Of a stretch of 64,000 nt of DNA, positions 48,727 to 56,201 are shown piece after piece. Origin of the DNA: Actinoplanes auranticolor (lineage in GTDB: Bacteria > Actinomycetota > Actinomycetes > Mycobacteriales > Micromonosporaceae). Each line of letters starts with the position of its first letter. Within the stretch, counting starts at the first letter, position 1. The translations under genes and the position numbers were made by a program. The stretch covers positions 1-64,000 of the forward strand of contig NZ_BOQL01000082.1 of the NCBI RefSeq assembly GCF_018332655.1, in the 5' to 3' direction. The notes beneath the pieces are model-generated. The model saw only the letters and a program-made list of their open reading frames with translations, made no database searches and was not told the DNA's origin.

Positions 48727-48762
48727 CCGGGCCGGCCCCACCGCACCGCGGGGCCGGCCCGG
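48727..48762. terminator. Bidirectional terminator between redox operon and LPMO gene
   Basis: A 13-bp perfect stem: CCGGGCCGGCCCC at 48727-48739 pairs with 48750-48762 across a ten-base loop. The rightward operon ends 22 bp before it and the leftward LPMO gene ends 8 bp after it. Confidence 0.85.
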
Positions 48763-48770
48763 CCGGATTG

Positions 48771-49442
48771 TCAGCGACCGCTGAAGTTCACGTCGCTGCA
48801 GATGTAGTACGGCTGGTCGAGGTGGCTGGCCTGCCAGATGGTGTAGACCACGTGGCGCCCGGTGCGGGAGCCGGCGTTGACCTGTGCCGTGTAGTTACCG
48901 GCCGGGGCGATCCGGCCGGTCTGCGTCACCAGTTCCAGGCTGCTCCAGGTCAGCGGCTGCGTGAGCGGGTTGAAGCCCTGCCGGGTGATGTAGATCCGCA
49001 GGTAGTCGGCGCCGTGCCGGGCCTCGTCCTTCAGATTCAGCGTGAACTGGTTGCTCTTCTCGGCCGCGGTCCAGTTGCCGACCGCGTCCATCGCCGCGTA
49101 GCGCCCGCTCTGGGTACGCCCGCCGCTGCAGAGCTGACCGTCCGGGACCACGGCCTGGTGGTTGCCGCCGACGTTCTCCCGGTACAGACCGTTCCAGTTC
49201 CACATGGCGTTGGGGTCGGCCCGCCACGCCTGGTAACACATCGGATCCTGCGTCTCCATCTCCGGCGCCAGGTGCTTGCTGCCCCAGCGCTCGAGACACC
49301 CGTAGTTGCGCGACGGCGGGTCGACCACGGAACCGTGCGCCGAAGCCGGAGCGGCGAGCGCCGTGGACACCAGCGCGGCGGCAGTCGCGCCGACAGCCAG
49401 AGCGCGGAGCACCCACGAACGCCGTGAACGGGTTGTGAACAT
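48771..49442 (-). CDS. Lytic polysaccharide monooxygenase, AA10 family
   Basis: 223 residues from the ATG at 49442, preceded by GGGAGGCTTG. The signal peptide ends ...APASA, leaving His as residue 1 of the mature enzyme (HGSVVDPPSRNYGC). That N-terminal His is half of the copper histidine brace; the second His is likely in DEARHGADYLRIYITRQ. The C-terminal strands (GRHVVYTIWQASH, YYICSDVNF) match AA10 enzymes. It has no carbohydrate-binding module. The enzyme cleaves crystalline chitin or cellulose oxidatively and needs an electron donor and H2O2 or O2. A CebR/CelR box lies upstream. Confidence 0.93.
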   Translation of the reverse strand: MFTTRSRRSWVLRALAVGATAAALVSTALAAPASAHGSVVDPPSRNYGCLERWGSKHLAPEMETQDPMCYQAWRADPNAMWNWNGLYRENVGGNHQAVVPDGQLCSGGRTQSGRYAAMDAVGNWTAAEKSNQFTLNLKDEARHGADYLRIYITRQGFNPLTQPLTWSSLELVTQTGRIAPAGNYTAQVNAGSRTGRHVVYTIWQASHLDQPYYICSDVNFSGR

Positions 49443-49842
49443 CAAGCCTCCCAAATTGGACATTGACCGTCATCAATGTAAAGCGCGGCCGACCAGCCCG
49501 CAAGGCAAGTTCCGTAACAAGGCCGAAATATCCGCCAATAACTTCCGGTATCTGAAATCAATGTGGGAGCGCTCCCATCCATGATGCCGGTTGGTGGCGA
49601 CTGGTGCACCTTGGCAGCGGTATGGCCCGAATGGAGCTCGGCCCGAGCGGGTCGACTCCCGCGCAGCGACGCCGGATGATGAACCCGCCCAGCACTCCGA
49701 CGACGACCCCGAGTTCCAGGCACGTGCACTGGCGCTGATCACGGCGGCGGCCGGGAAAGGGCAGGCTTCCCACGGCAACGTCGCGTACCTGACGGATCGG
49801 GTGGCGGTGCCGACGAGCCGAAGTAAGGCGGCCGGCGCCGGA
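49443..49842. other. LPMO upstream region
   Basis: This 400-bp stretch holds the LPMO promoter and the perfect operator at 49564-49577. From 49443 to 49560 it is markedly AT-richer than its surroundings. A short imperfect repeat, ACATTGA and TCAATGT, sits at about 49460-49482, close to the start codon. Beyond 49600 I see no gene; the next recognisable sequence is a beta-galactosidase remnant. Confidence 0.5.
49564..49577. promoter_or_regulatory. CebR/CelR operator
   Basis: TGGGAGCGCTCCCA is a perfect 14-bp palindrome identical to the operator described for Thermobifida CelR and streptomycete CebR, the LacI-family repressors relieved by cellobiose. It lies 122 bp upstream of the LPMO start. 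Confidence 0.93.
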
Positions 49843-50106
49843 TCACCGGGTGACCGGACGGGCCGCGCCGAGGCTGCGGAACTCCATCCCGAAGGTGTAT
49901 CCCCGGTCGGCGGCCAGACGGTACTGCGGGAGCACGCCCGGACCGCAGGACGCGGAGCCGGGCCCGTTCTGCCCCAGGTCCACGTTGATGTGGACCAGGC
50001 TGGACGGCCGCAGCTCGTACGGGTGCCTCGCCGCGGCCAGGTCCGCACTGGTCCAGCGCCGCACGGTCAGCTCGAACGCCGGGCGCCCGGTGATGTGCAG
50101 GCGCCG
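49843..50106 (-). pseudogene. C-terminal remnant of a GH2 beta-galactosidase
   Basis: The leftward frame ending at 49843 contains RHPYELRPSSLVHINVDLGQ followed by NGPGSASCGPGVLPQYRL, the hallmark end of the beta-galactosidase small-chain domain. Only about 87 recognisable residues remain. The catalytic barrel and everything upstream are missing, and the sequence beyond 50106 is replaced by an unrelated rightward gene. It has no start of its own. Confidence 0.7.
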
Positions 50107-50196
50107 TTTGAAGGTCCGGGACCGGGGTATGCGCAGGCCCCGATCCCGAGCGGCAGCGGGCGCGGCAGCCGGGATCCGCGATGTCGAGGAGCGCCG

Positions 50197-50574
50197 ATGA
50201 CTATCGATAGCCCGGTGTCCGCCGCTGTCGCCGCTCTGCGCGGTCAGGAGATCAGCGCGGAGGCCCTCCGGACCGTCGCCGACGGGGTGAGCGCGCTGAT
50301 CCGCTATCTCAACCACGCGACGCAGCCGTGGTCGGCCCCGGCCGCGCTGCCCGCGACCGCCGACACTGCCCGCCTGATCGGCGCCCTGCACGAGATCACC
50401 CACCACCTGCACCTGACGCTGGAGCAGACCGGTGACCGCATCGCCGCCACCGGGCACGACAGCGAGGAGGCCCGCCGGGCAGCGGGGCATCTAGGGTCCG
50501 CCCACGAAGCGCTGCGCGAGGTGACCCGCCACCTCGCGCAGGCCCACGCCGCCGCCGCCCAGCTGTCCGGCTGA
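50197..50574 (+). CDS. Hypothetical helical protein
   Basis: 125 residues from the ATG at 50197, preceded by GAGGAGCGCCG. It is soluble and helical, with a His-rich centre (LIGALHEITHHLHLTLEQTG) and an Ala/His-rich C-terminus (REVTRHLAQAHAAAAQL). I do not recognise a family. It may be a small helical-bundle regulator. It is convergent with the STAS gene, and the stops are 10 bp apart. Upstream in-frame sequence is the antisense of a dead beta-galactosidase fragment and is not part of the gene. Confidence 0.65.
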   Translation: MTIDSPVSAAVAALRGQEISAEALRTVADGVSALIRYLNHATQPWSAPAALPATADTARLIGALHEITHHLHLTLEQTGDRIAATGHDSEEARRAAGHLGSAHEALREVTRHLAQAHAAAAQLSG

Positions 50575-50584
50575 GAGCCGGCGG

Positions 50585-50944
50585 TCAGCCGGTGGGCCGG
50601 GCAGCCGCCACCGCTTCGCCGACCGTGGCGTGCACCGGCAGGAGACGGTCCAGGTTGGTGGCCAGCAGCACCGCGGTCACCGCGGGCTGCACGCTCGCCA
50701 GATGCAGCCGCCCGCCGCGCGTGGTCGTCCTCTTGTGCAGGTCGACGAAGAGGCTCAGGCCACCGGAGTCGCAGAAGGCCACCGCGCCCAGGTCGAGCAC
50801 GAGCGACCGGGACCCGTCCTGGAGGGCCGCTTCGGCGGCGTCCTCGAGGGACTGCCGGCTGTCATGGTCGATCTCCCCGGCGGCGGACAACACCGTGACC
50901 GGGCCCTCGGTGGTCGCGCTGACCGTCAGAATCTGCTCCGTCAT
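50585..50944 (-). CDS. STAS-domain anti-sigma factor antagonist
   Basis: 119 residues from the ATG at 50944, which overlaps the stop of the phosphatase gene (ATGA). The STAS fold is clear: VTVLSAAGEIDHDSRQSLED, SLVLDLGAVAFCDSGGLSLF and RGGRLHLASVQPAV. The Ser in the CDSGG loop is the phosphorylation site of the SpoIIAA/RsbV class. The co-encoded SpoIIE phosphatase should dephosphorylate it, freeing it to bind an anti-sigma kinase; candidate kinases sit at 270-1337 and 5501-6508. Confidence 0.93.
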   Translation of the reverse strand: MTEQILTVSATTEGPVTVLSAAGEIDHDSRQSLEDAAEAALQDGSRSLVLDLGAVAFCDSGGLSLFVDLHKRTTTRGGRLHLASVQPAVTAVLLATNLDRLLPVHATVGEAVAAARPTG

Positions 50945-52194
50945 GACCGGGTATCGTCCTCTCGCGTCGCCTGTCCGGCTCGCGCCACCGTGTTCAGGGC
51001 CGCCGGCGTGGACCATTGCACCAGCATCAGGGTGGCGTCGTCGGCGGGCGGGCCGGACTGGTGGTCGACGACGGCGTGCGCGAGCCGGCGCAGGGTCTCC
51101 GGGGCCGGCAGGCCGGCGCGTTCGTGCTGCTCGGCCAGGTCGACGAGGCGGCCGAGCCCGAACCGGTCGCCGTCCGCGGTCCGGGCCTCGGTGACACCGT
51201 CGGTGTAGAGCAGCAGCCGGTCCTCCGGCTCGAGGATGTGCTCGGCCACCTCACCGGAGGGGTCCGTGATGCCCAGCGGCATGCGACCCGTCGCTTTGAG
51301 CTCCCGCACGAGCTTGCCGCCGCGCAACAACAGGGGCGGGGGATGCCCGGCATTGACGAAGCGCAGCCGCCCGGAGTCCAGGTCCAGCTCGGCGAGGACC
51401 GCGGTGGCGAAGCGGGTGTCCGGGAACTGCCCGGTCAGGGCGGCGTCCGCTGCACTCGCCTGCTCGGCCAGGTCACCGCCGGCGTTGCGGGTGGTCCGGA
51501 TCGCGGCGAGGGCGACCGCGCAGGCCAGACCGGCCCGCAGGCCACGGCCGACCGCGTCCAGGATCACCAGCTTCGCCGTGGTGTCGTCGAGGGCATAGTC
51601 GAAACCGTCGCCACCGACCTCGTAGCACGGCTGCAGGATGGCGCTCAGGGCCACGCGGTCGGTGCTGGAGGTCAGCGGCGGAAGGATGCGCCCCAGCAGC
51701 TCCGACGCCGTCGACATGGGCTGCGTCCGCCGGGTGCGGTCGATGTGGTCGCCGCGCCGGGAGATGGTGGCGACGAGATGCCCGACGAGGCCGGCGAGCA
51801 TTTCGCAGTGCCGGACGAACTCCTGCTGATCGGCGTCCGTCTTCCCGGACACCAGGAACTCGATCATGCCGAGCCGGTCGGTGCCGTCCAGCATCGGCAC
51901 CCACCACCGGCGTACGCCGTCGCGGCCGAGGCCCGCCATCGACTCGATCCGGGCGAAGGCGCGGCCCGGCAGCGAGCCGTCGACCGGCACCGGATCCGGG
52001 CTCTCCCCGCCGGGCTCGACCAGGGCCCGCAGCGCGACCTGCTCGTAGTCGACCAGCCAGACCCGGACCCGCAGGCCGAGCGGAGCGACCGCGGCATTGA
52101 GCGACAGGGGTACGTCCTCGGGTGTCCACAGATGCGAACGGTCCAGAATCGTCCGCAGCGCCGTGAACCACCGCAGTTGTTCCGGCTCACCCAT
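50941..52194 (-). CDS. SpoIIE-type PP2C phosphatase (RsbU-like)
   Basis: 417 residues from the ATG at 52194 (MGEPEQLRWFTALRTIL). The first 170 residues resemble a GAF-like sensor (LRVRVWLVDYEQVALRALVE, GRAFARIESMAGLGRDGV). The C-terminal 240 residues are a SpoIIE/PP2C domain with GGDGFDYALDDT, ILDAVGRGLRAGLACAVAL, FVNAGHPPPLLLRGGKLV and LLLYTDGVTEAR. The metal-binding Asp residues are present. It is translationally coupled to the STAS gene, a complete phosphatase plus antagonist pair of a partner-switching module. Confidence 0.92.
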   Translation of the reverse strand: MGEPEQLRWFTALRTILDRSHLWTPEDVPLSLNAAVAPLGLRVRVWLVDYEQVALRALVEPGGESPDPVPVDGSLPGRAFARIESMAGLGRDGVRRWWVPMLDGTDRLGMIEFLVSGKTDADQQEFVRHCEMLAGLVGHLVATISRRGDHIDRTRRTQPMSTASELLGRILPPLTSSTDRVALSAILQPCYEVGGDGFDYALDDTTAKLVILDAVGRGLRAGLACAVALAAIRTTRNAGGDLAEQASAADAALTGQFPDTRFATAVLAELDLDSGRLRFVNAGHPPPLLLRGGKLVRELKATGRMPLGITDPSGEVAEHILEPEDRLLLYTDGVTEARTADGDRFGLGRLVDLAEQHERAGLPAPETLRRLAHAVVDHQSGPPADDATLMLVQWSTPAALNTVARAGQATREDDTRS

Positions 52195-52317
52195 GCGCAC
52201 CAGCGTAGATCCCCTCCGGCGGGCCCGCCGGACGTTGCCGCCCGGCCCAGCTGGGGTCCGCGTGTCCGGTGGCCGATCTCTACCTGTCGATGACAGCGCC
52301 TGCCATGATGGCGCGCG

Positions 52318-53226
52318 ATGATCGAAGTGATCGGGTTGACCAAGTCCTACGGGCGGGTCCGTGCCGTCGACGACGTGACGTTCTCCGCCGTGCCCGGGCG
52401 GGTGACCGGCTTCCTCGGGCTCAACGGCTCCGGCAAGACCACGACGCTGCGGATGCTGCTGGGCCTGACCCGGCCGACGTCCGGCGTCGCGCTGATCAAC
52501 AAGGCGCCGTACCGGGAGCTGCGCCACCCGGCCCGGCAGGTCGGTGCCGTGCTGGAGCAGGGCATCAGCCATCCCGGGCAGAGCGGCCGGACCCACCTGA
52601 CGACGCAGGCGTTGCTCACCGGAGCCGACCGGGCCCGGATCGACCCGCTGCTGGCGCAGGTGGGCCTCGACGACGCCGCCGAACAGCGCTGCGGGGACTA
52701 CTCGCTCGGCATGCGCCAGCGGCTCGCGGTGGCGACCGCCCTGCTCGGGGACCCGTCGGTGCTGATCCTGGACGAGCCGGCCAACGGGCTCGACCCCGAG
52801 GGCATCGCCTGGCTGCGTGAGCTGCTGCGCGAGCACGCCCGCAACGGCGGCACGGTGCTGATCTCCAGCCACCTGCTGGCCGAGCTGGCCCAGCTCATCG
52901 ACGACGTCGTCATCATCGCGGACGGCACCGTGCGCTACGCGGCGCCGCTGGAGGAGCTGTACGGCTCGGCGTCGTCGCGGCTCCGGATCCGCGGCCGCGA
53001 CCCGCAACTGCTGTGGCGCGTGTTCGAGGAGGCCGGGGCGCAGGTCGACACCGACGGGCACGCCCTCGAGGTGACCGGGCTGACGGCGGAGGACGCGGGG
53101 GACATCGCCTTCGACGCCCAGGTACCGATCTACGAGCTGGCCACCGACGCCCCCAACCTCGAACAGATCTTCCTCGGCCTGGTCAGCGCCCCGGCACCCG
53201 CCGTCACCGAGGAGCCCGTCCGATGA
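52318..53226 (+). CDS. ABC-2 type transporter ATPase
   Basis: 302 residues from the ATG at 52318. It has Walker A GLNGSGKTTT, a degenerate signature (CGDYSLGMRQRLAVATALLG), Walker B VLILDEPANGLD and switch His ISSHLLAEL. A C-terminal extension follows, as in BcrA/NatA/YhaQ-type exporters of antibiotics or lipids. The stop overlaps the permease ATG (ATGA). The pair is small and has no adjacent regulator that points to a substrate; the convergent LacI gene is probably unrelated. Confidence 0.92.
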   Translation: MIEVIGLTKSYGRVRAVDDVTFSAVPGRVTGFLGLNGSGKTTTLRMLLGLTRPTSGVALINKAPYRELRHPARQVGAVLEQGISHPGQSGRTHLTTQALLTGADRARIDPLLAQVGLDDAAEQRCGDYSLGMRQRLAVATALLGDPSVLILDEPANGLDPEGIAWLRELLREHARNGGTVLISSHLLAELAQLIDDVVIIADGTVRYAAPLEELYGSASSRLRIRGRDPQLLWRVFEEAGAQVDTDGHALEVTGLTAEDAGDIAFDAQVPIYELATDAPNLEQIFLGLVSAPAPAVTEEPVR

Positions 53227-53825
53227 CCGCGGTGGTGCGCAGCGAGCTGTACCGCCTGGCGACGATCCGGTCCAGCGCGCTGTCGCTGGCGATCTTCACC
53301 TGCCTGGGCACGGTGCTCGGCATGATCGGCAGCGACTTCTGGGCGCTGCTCGCGGGCGTGGGCGCGTTCGGCTTCGGGGTCATCGGCGTCTCCCAGCACT
53401 TTCAGCACCGTACCGCCGTACTCCTCTATCTGGCCCGGCCCCGACGGGTCCGGGTCCTGCTCGCGCAGCTGGTCACCACCGTGATCGTCGGTTCCGGCTT
53501 CACCGCCGTCAGCGGCCTCATCGTGCTCATCCAGGGCAACCGCGAGCGCTACCTGATCACCCTGCTGGTCGCGCCGATCATGGCGGTGCTGGGCGCCGCC
53601 GCGGCGGCCATCGCGCGCAGCGCCACCATGCTGTTCATCGGCTTCGTGGCGTGGATCGTCTTCGTCGAGGCCATGTACGGCAAACTGCAGGAGCCGCTGC
53701 CGTTCTCCGCCTATCTGGACGCGGCGTCCGGCGACCGGCAGAAGCTGCTGATCCTGCTGGGCTGGACGCTGGCGACGATCATCGGTGCCGCCTTCGCGAT
53801 CCGCCGCGACCTCAACGGAGACTGA
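53223..53825 (+). CDS. ABC-2 type permease, short form
   Basis: 200 residues from the ATG at 53223. About five to six hydrophobic segments are visible (LSLAIFTCLGTVLGMIGSDF, WALLAGVGAFGFGVIGVSQ, LITLLVAPIMAVLGAAAAAI, FIGFVAWIVFVEAM, LLILLGWTLATIIGAAFAI). This fits a compact ABC-2 permease that would act as a homodimer with the upstream ATPase. Its 3' end overlaps the convergent LacI gene by 14 bp. Confidence 0.85.
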   Translation: MTAVVRSELYRLATIRSSALSLAIFTCLGTVLGMIGSDFWALLAGVGAFGFGVIGVSQHFQHRTAVLLYLARPRRVRVLLAQLVTTVIVGSGFTAVSGLIVLIQGNRERYLITLLVAPIMAVLGAAAAAIARSATMLFIGFVAWIVFVEAMYGKLQEPLPFSAYLDAASGDRQKLLILLGWTLATIIGAAFAIRRDLNGD

Positions 53826-54813
53826 CCACCGGCGCGGAACTCCCGCGCACCTGCAGGGCCGCGGGGAAGACACAGCGCCAGTACGGATCGGGCCGGCGTT
53901 CCACCAGCGCGCGGGTGGCCGCGGCCGCCATCAGCTCGACCGGCTGCTGGACCGACGACATCGGCGGCGTGCTGCACGCGGCGATGACGCTGTCGTCGAA
54001 GCCCACCACGGCGACGTCCTGCGGCACCCGCCGGCCGGCATCGGCCAATGCCTGCATCGCGCCGGTGGCCATCAGGTCGCAACCGGCGAAGATCGCATCC
54101 AGCTCCGGTTCCTCGCCCAGCAGGCGCCGGGTCATGTCGTAGCCGGCCTCGCGGCGGAACTTGCCGATCACCGAGATGTCGGGCAGCCCGAGATCGCGGA
54201 CGGCCCGCCGGTGCCCCTCACGCCGGCCGTCGGCGCAGGGATTACCCGCCTGCCCGTGCAGGGCGGCGATCCGCCGGCGGCCGCTCTCGTGCAGATGCCG
54301 GATCGCCGCGTACGCCCCGTCGGCGTTCTCCACATCGACGAACGGGATGCCCGGGGCGGACGGGCCCATCGACACCACCCGGTCGCAGCGCGCATAGAAC
54401 TCCGCGGCGAGCGCCGGCGTCACGTTGATGAGGATGACCCCCAGGCTCACCGTGGCGGCGATCCGGTCCAGCAGCGCGGCTGTGTCGGGCTTCTCGACCA
54501 CGTGGACGCGCAGCTGGGCGTTGGTGCCGGCCAGCTCCTGCAGGATCCCGGCGGTCACCCGGCCGTAGTACGGGCTGTTGCCGAAGACCGCGGCGTCGTC
54601 GACGACGATCAGCTCGACCACGTCACCGTGGCCGGAGGCCAGCGCCCGGGCCACCGGATCGGGCCGGTAGCCGAGCCGGGCGATCACCTGCCGGACGTGC
54701 TCACGGGTCTGCGGCGACACACCGGGGGCGTCGTTGATGACCCGGGAGACCGCTGCTTTGGACACGCCGGCCTCGGCGGCGACATCGGCCAAAGTCGGTC
54801 TTTTCGATGACAT
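53812..54813 (-). CDS. LacI-family transcriptional regulator
   Basis: 333 residues from the ATG at 54813. The N-terminal helix-turn-helix is PTLADVAAEAGVSKAAVSRV with hinge YRPDPVARALASG. The periplasmic-binding-protein-like core has IPFVDVENADGAYAAIRHL, AIFAGCDLMATGAMQALADA and VAVVGFDDSVIAACSTPPMS, so it is intact and ligand-responsive, probably to a sugar. No carbohydrate gene lies beside it. Nothing links it directly to the CebR/CelR box 4 kb away, and CebR-type repressors usually sit beside ceb genes, so it cannot be equated with CebR. Confidence 0.93.
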   Translation of the reverse strand: MSSKRPTLADVAAEAGVSKAAVSRVINDAPGVSPQTREHVRQVIARLGYRPDPVARALASGHGDVVELIVVDDAAVFGNSPYYGRVTAGILQELAGTNAQLRVHVVEKPDTAALLDRIAATVSLGVILINVTPALAAEFYARCDRVVSMGPSAPGIPFVDVENADGAYAAIRHLHESGRRRIAALHGQAGNPCADGRREGHRRAVRDLGLPDISVIGKFRREAGYDMTRRLLGEEPELDAIFAGCDLMATGAMQALADAGRRVPQDVAVVGFDDSVIAACSTPPMSSVQQPVELMAAAATRALVERRPDPYWRCVFPAALQVRGSSAPVVSLR

Positions 54814-54894
54814 CGGGCAACTATAGGAGGGTTGTCCCGCGGCCGTGGACCCATTTAGCGGCCGGATCTGCTTTCTGAGGGGCCGGGCGGGCGC

Positions 54895-55245
54895 TCAGCC
54901 GGCGGCGCTGCGCGGGGCGTACATGATCACGGCGACGCCGAGCAGGCAGATGCCGGCGCCGATGAGGTCCCAGCGGTCCGGGCGGAAGCCGTCCACCACC
55001 ATGCCCCAGGCGAGCGAGCCGGCGACGAAGACGCCGCCGTAGGCGGCCAGGATCCGCCCGAAGTTGGCGTCCGGCTGGAGGCAGGCGACGAAACCGTACG
55101 CCCCGAGAGCGATGACGCCGGCCGCTATCCACCACAGGCCGCGGTGCTCGCGCCAGCCCTGCCAGATGAGCCAGGCACCGCCGATCTCGGCGAGCGCCGC
55201 CAGGACGAAGAGCAGCAACGAGCGGATAATGATCACCTTCGGCAC
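54895..55245 (-). CDS. YnfA-family small membrane protein
   Basis: 116 residues from a GTG at 55245, with no strong ribosome-binding site. It has four membrane helices and the UPF0060/YnfA signature: [59 protein letters not shown] and the basic loop [14 protein letters not shown]. The family is related to small multidrug resistance pumps. It is the last gene of the leftward mercury-type operon, and related actinobacterial metal-resistance clusters often carry it. Confidence 0.9.
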   Translation of the reverse strand: MPKVIIIRSLLLFVLAALAEIGGAWLIWQGWREHRGLWWIAAGVIALGAYGFVACLQPDANFGRILAAYGGVFVAGSLAWGMVVDGFRPDRWDLIGAGICLLGVAVIMYAPRSAAG

Positions 55246-55269
55246 GTTATCCGTACCCCGGGGTGGCCG

Positions 55270-55596
55270 TCACGTGGTCGCGCAGGAGCAGCTGTCGCCG
55301 GTACAACCGGCGCGGTGGCGCCCGCGGGCGGTCCACCACCAGGCGGCGCCCGCGAGGGCCGCGAGGGTGACGGCGATGCCCGGCATCCAGGCCGCGGCTA
55401 CGGCCCAGGTCGCGCCGGAGATCAGCCCGGCGGTCAGCAGGAGCGGGATGGCGCAGCAGGCCGCGCACGCAAGGCCGGCGAGGCTGGTCAGGCCGGAGGG
55501 CAGCAGCCGGCGGGCGCGGTTGACAAGGGTCGGCATCCGGCGGTTCTGTCGCGATGGTGGCGAATATTGGCGGGCGCCGGCGTTGATGATCGGCAT
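55270..55596 (-). CDS. MerF-like small Cys-rich membrane protein
   Basis: 108 residues from the ATG at 55596, which has the best ribosome-binding site (AGGAG). In-frame ATGs at 55536 and 55656 are alternatives created by a tandem repeat. The core has two membrane helices: SLAGLACAACCAIPLLLTAG, with a vicinal Cys pair in the first helix as in MerF/MerT, and MPGIAVTLAALAGAAWWW. The tail ends CTGDSCSC. In the Mer family such Cys pairs pass Hg(II) across the membrane. It lies downstream of a MerR gene. No reductase gene is nearby. Confidence 0.75.
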   Translation of the reverse strand: MPIINAGARQYSPPSRQNRRMPTLVNRARRLLPSGLTSLAGLACAACCAIPLLLTAGLISGATWAVAAAWMPGIAVTLAALAGAAWWWTARGRHRAGCTGDSCSCATT

Positions 55597-55800
55597 TGGA
55601 GGCTCCTGTCGCGGTGGTGGGGGAAGCCGGTGGGTGCGGTCAGCGTGGATCGGCATTCGGGGTTCCTGTCGCGGTGGGGGAGGAAGCCGGCGGGCACCAA
55701 CGGCGCGGATCGGGATTGAGGCCACTGCCCGGATCGGTGGTGGCGGGTCGGCACCGTTCAGCGTGGGTCGGCGTCAGGGCCTGCGGTCGCGATGGTGGCG
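55531..55800. repeat. 60-bp tandem repeat over a translation start region
   Basis: Four exact-period units (55531-55590, 55591-55650, 55651-55710, 55711-55770) and a fifth partial, diverged one inside the end of merR. Each leftward unit carries a ribosome-binding site and, in the three best copies, an in-frame ATGCCG start, encoding repeats such as MPIHADRTHRLPPPPRQEP. The fourth copy has lost the ATG (AAT). Confidence 0.88.
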
Positions 55801-56201
55801 AACGGGATCGGGCAGCAGGGCTGGGCCGCGCAGGTCACCAGGTCGTCGCAGCCGGCGTCGACCGCGGCGCGCAGGGTGTCGGCGATGATCCGCAGGTCGC
55901 TGATCTTCGCCTCCACCTCGGCGAGCTTGGCCTGCGCCCGGGCCTGCAACCCGGCGTCAGCGGCCCGTCCGTGCCGGTGCCGGCCGCTCTCCAGCAGGTC
56001 GGTGATCTCCTCGAGGGTGAAGCCGAGTCGTTGCGCCGCCTTGATCACCCGCAGCACGGTGACGGCCTCGGGCGGGTACATCCGGTGCCCGCCGAGGCTA
56101 CGGTCCGGCTCGGCGAGCAGACCTCGGCGTTCGTAGTAGCGCAGCGTCTGCAGGTTCACCCCAGCCGCAGCGGCGACCTCGCTGCTGCGCAGGGCGCTCA
56201 C
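55758..56201 (-). CDS. MerR-family metal-responsive regulator
   Basis: 147 residues from the GTG at 56201, overlapping the stop of the upstream gene (GTGA). The winged helix is typical (VAAAAGVNLQTLRYYERRGL, LGGHRMYPPEAVTVLRVIK). A long dimerisation helix (AKLAEVEAKISDLRIIADTL) and a C-terminal metal loop follow, with Cys residues in DAGCDDLVTCAAQPCCPIPF. The Cys pattern fits Hg(II)- or other thiophilic-metal-sensing members. It should control its own operon. Its 3' end is the source of the 60-bp repeat downstream. Confidence 0.9.
   Translation of the reverse strand: MSALRSSEVAAAAGVNLQTLRYYERRGLLAEPDRSLGGHRMYPPEAVTVLRVIKAAQRLGFTLEEITDLLESGRHRHGRAADAGLQARAQAKLAEVEAKISDLRIIADTLRAAVDAGCDDLVTCAAQPCCPIPFATIATAGPDADPR

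Noticed and set aside
53812-54813. The LacI regulator as the local CebR that binds the box at 49564
   Set aside because: It is 4 kb away among unrelated genes, with no ceb transporter beside it. Nothing in the sequence ties it to that operator.
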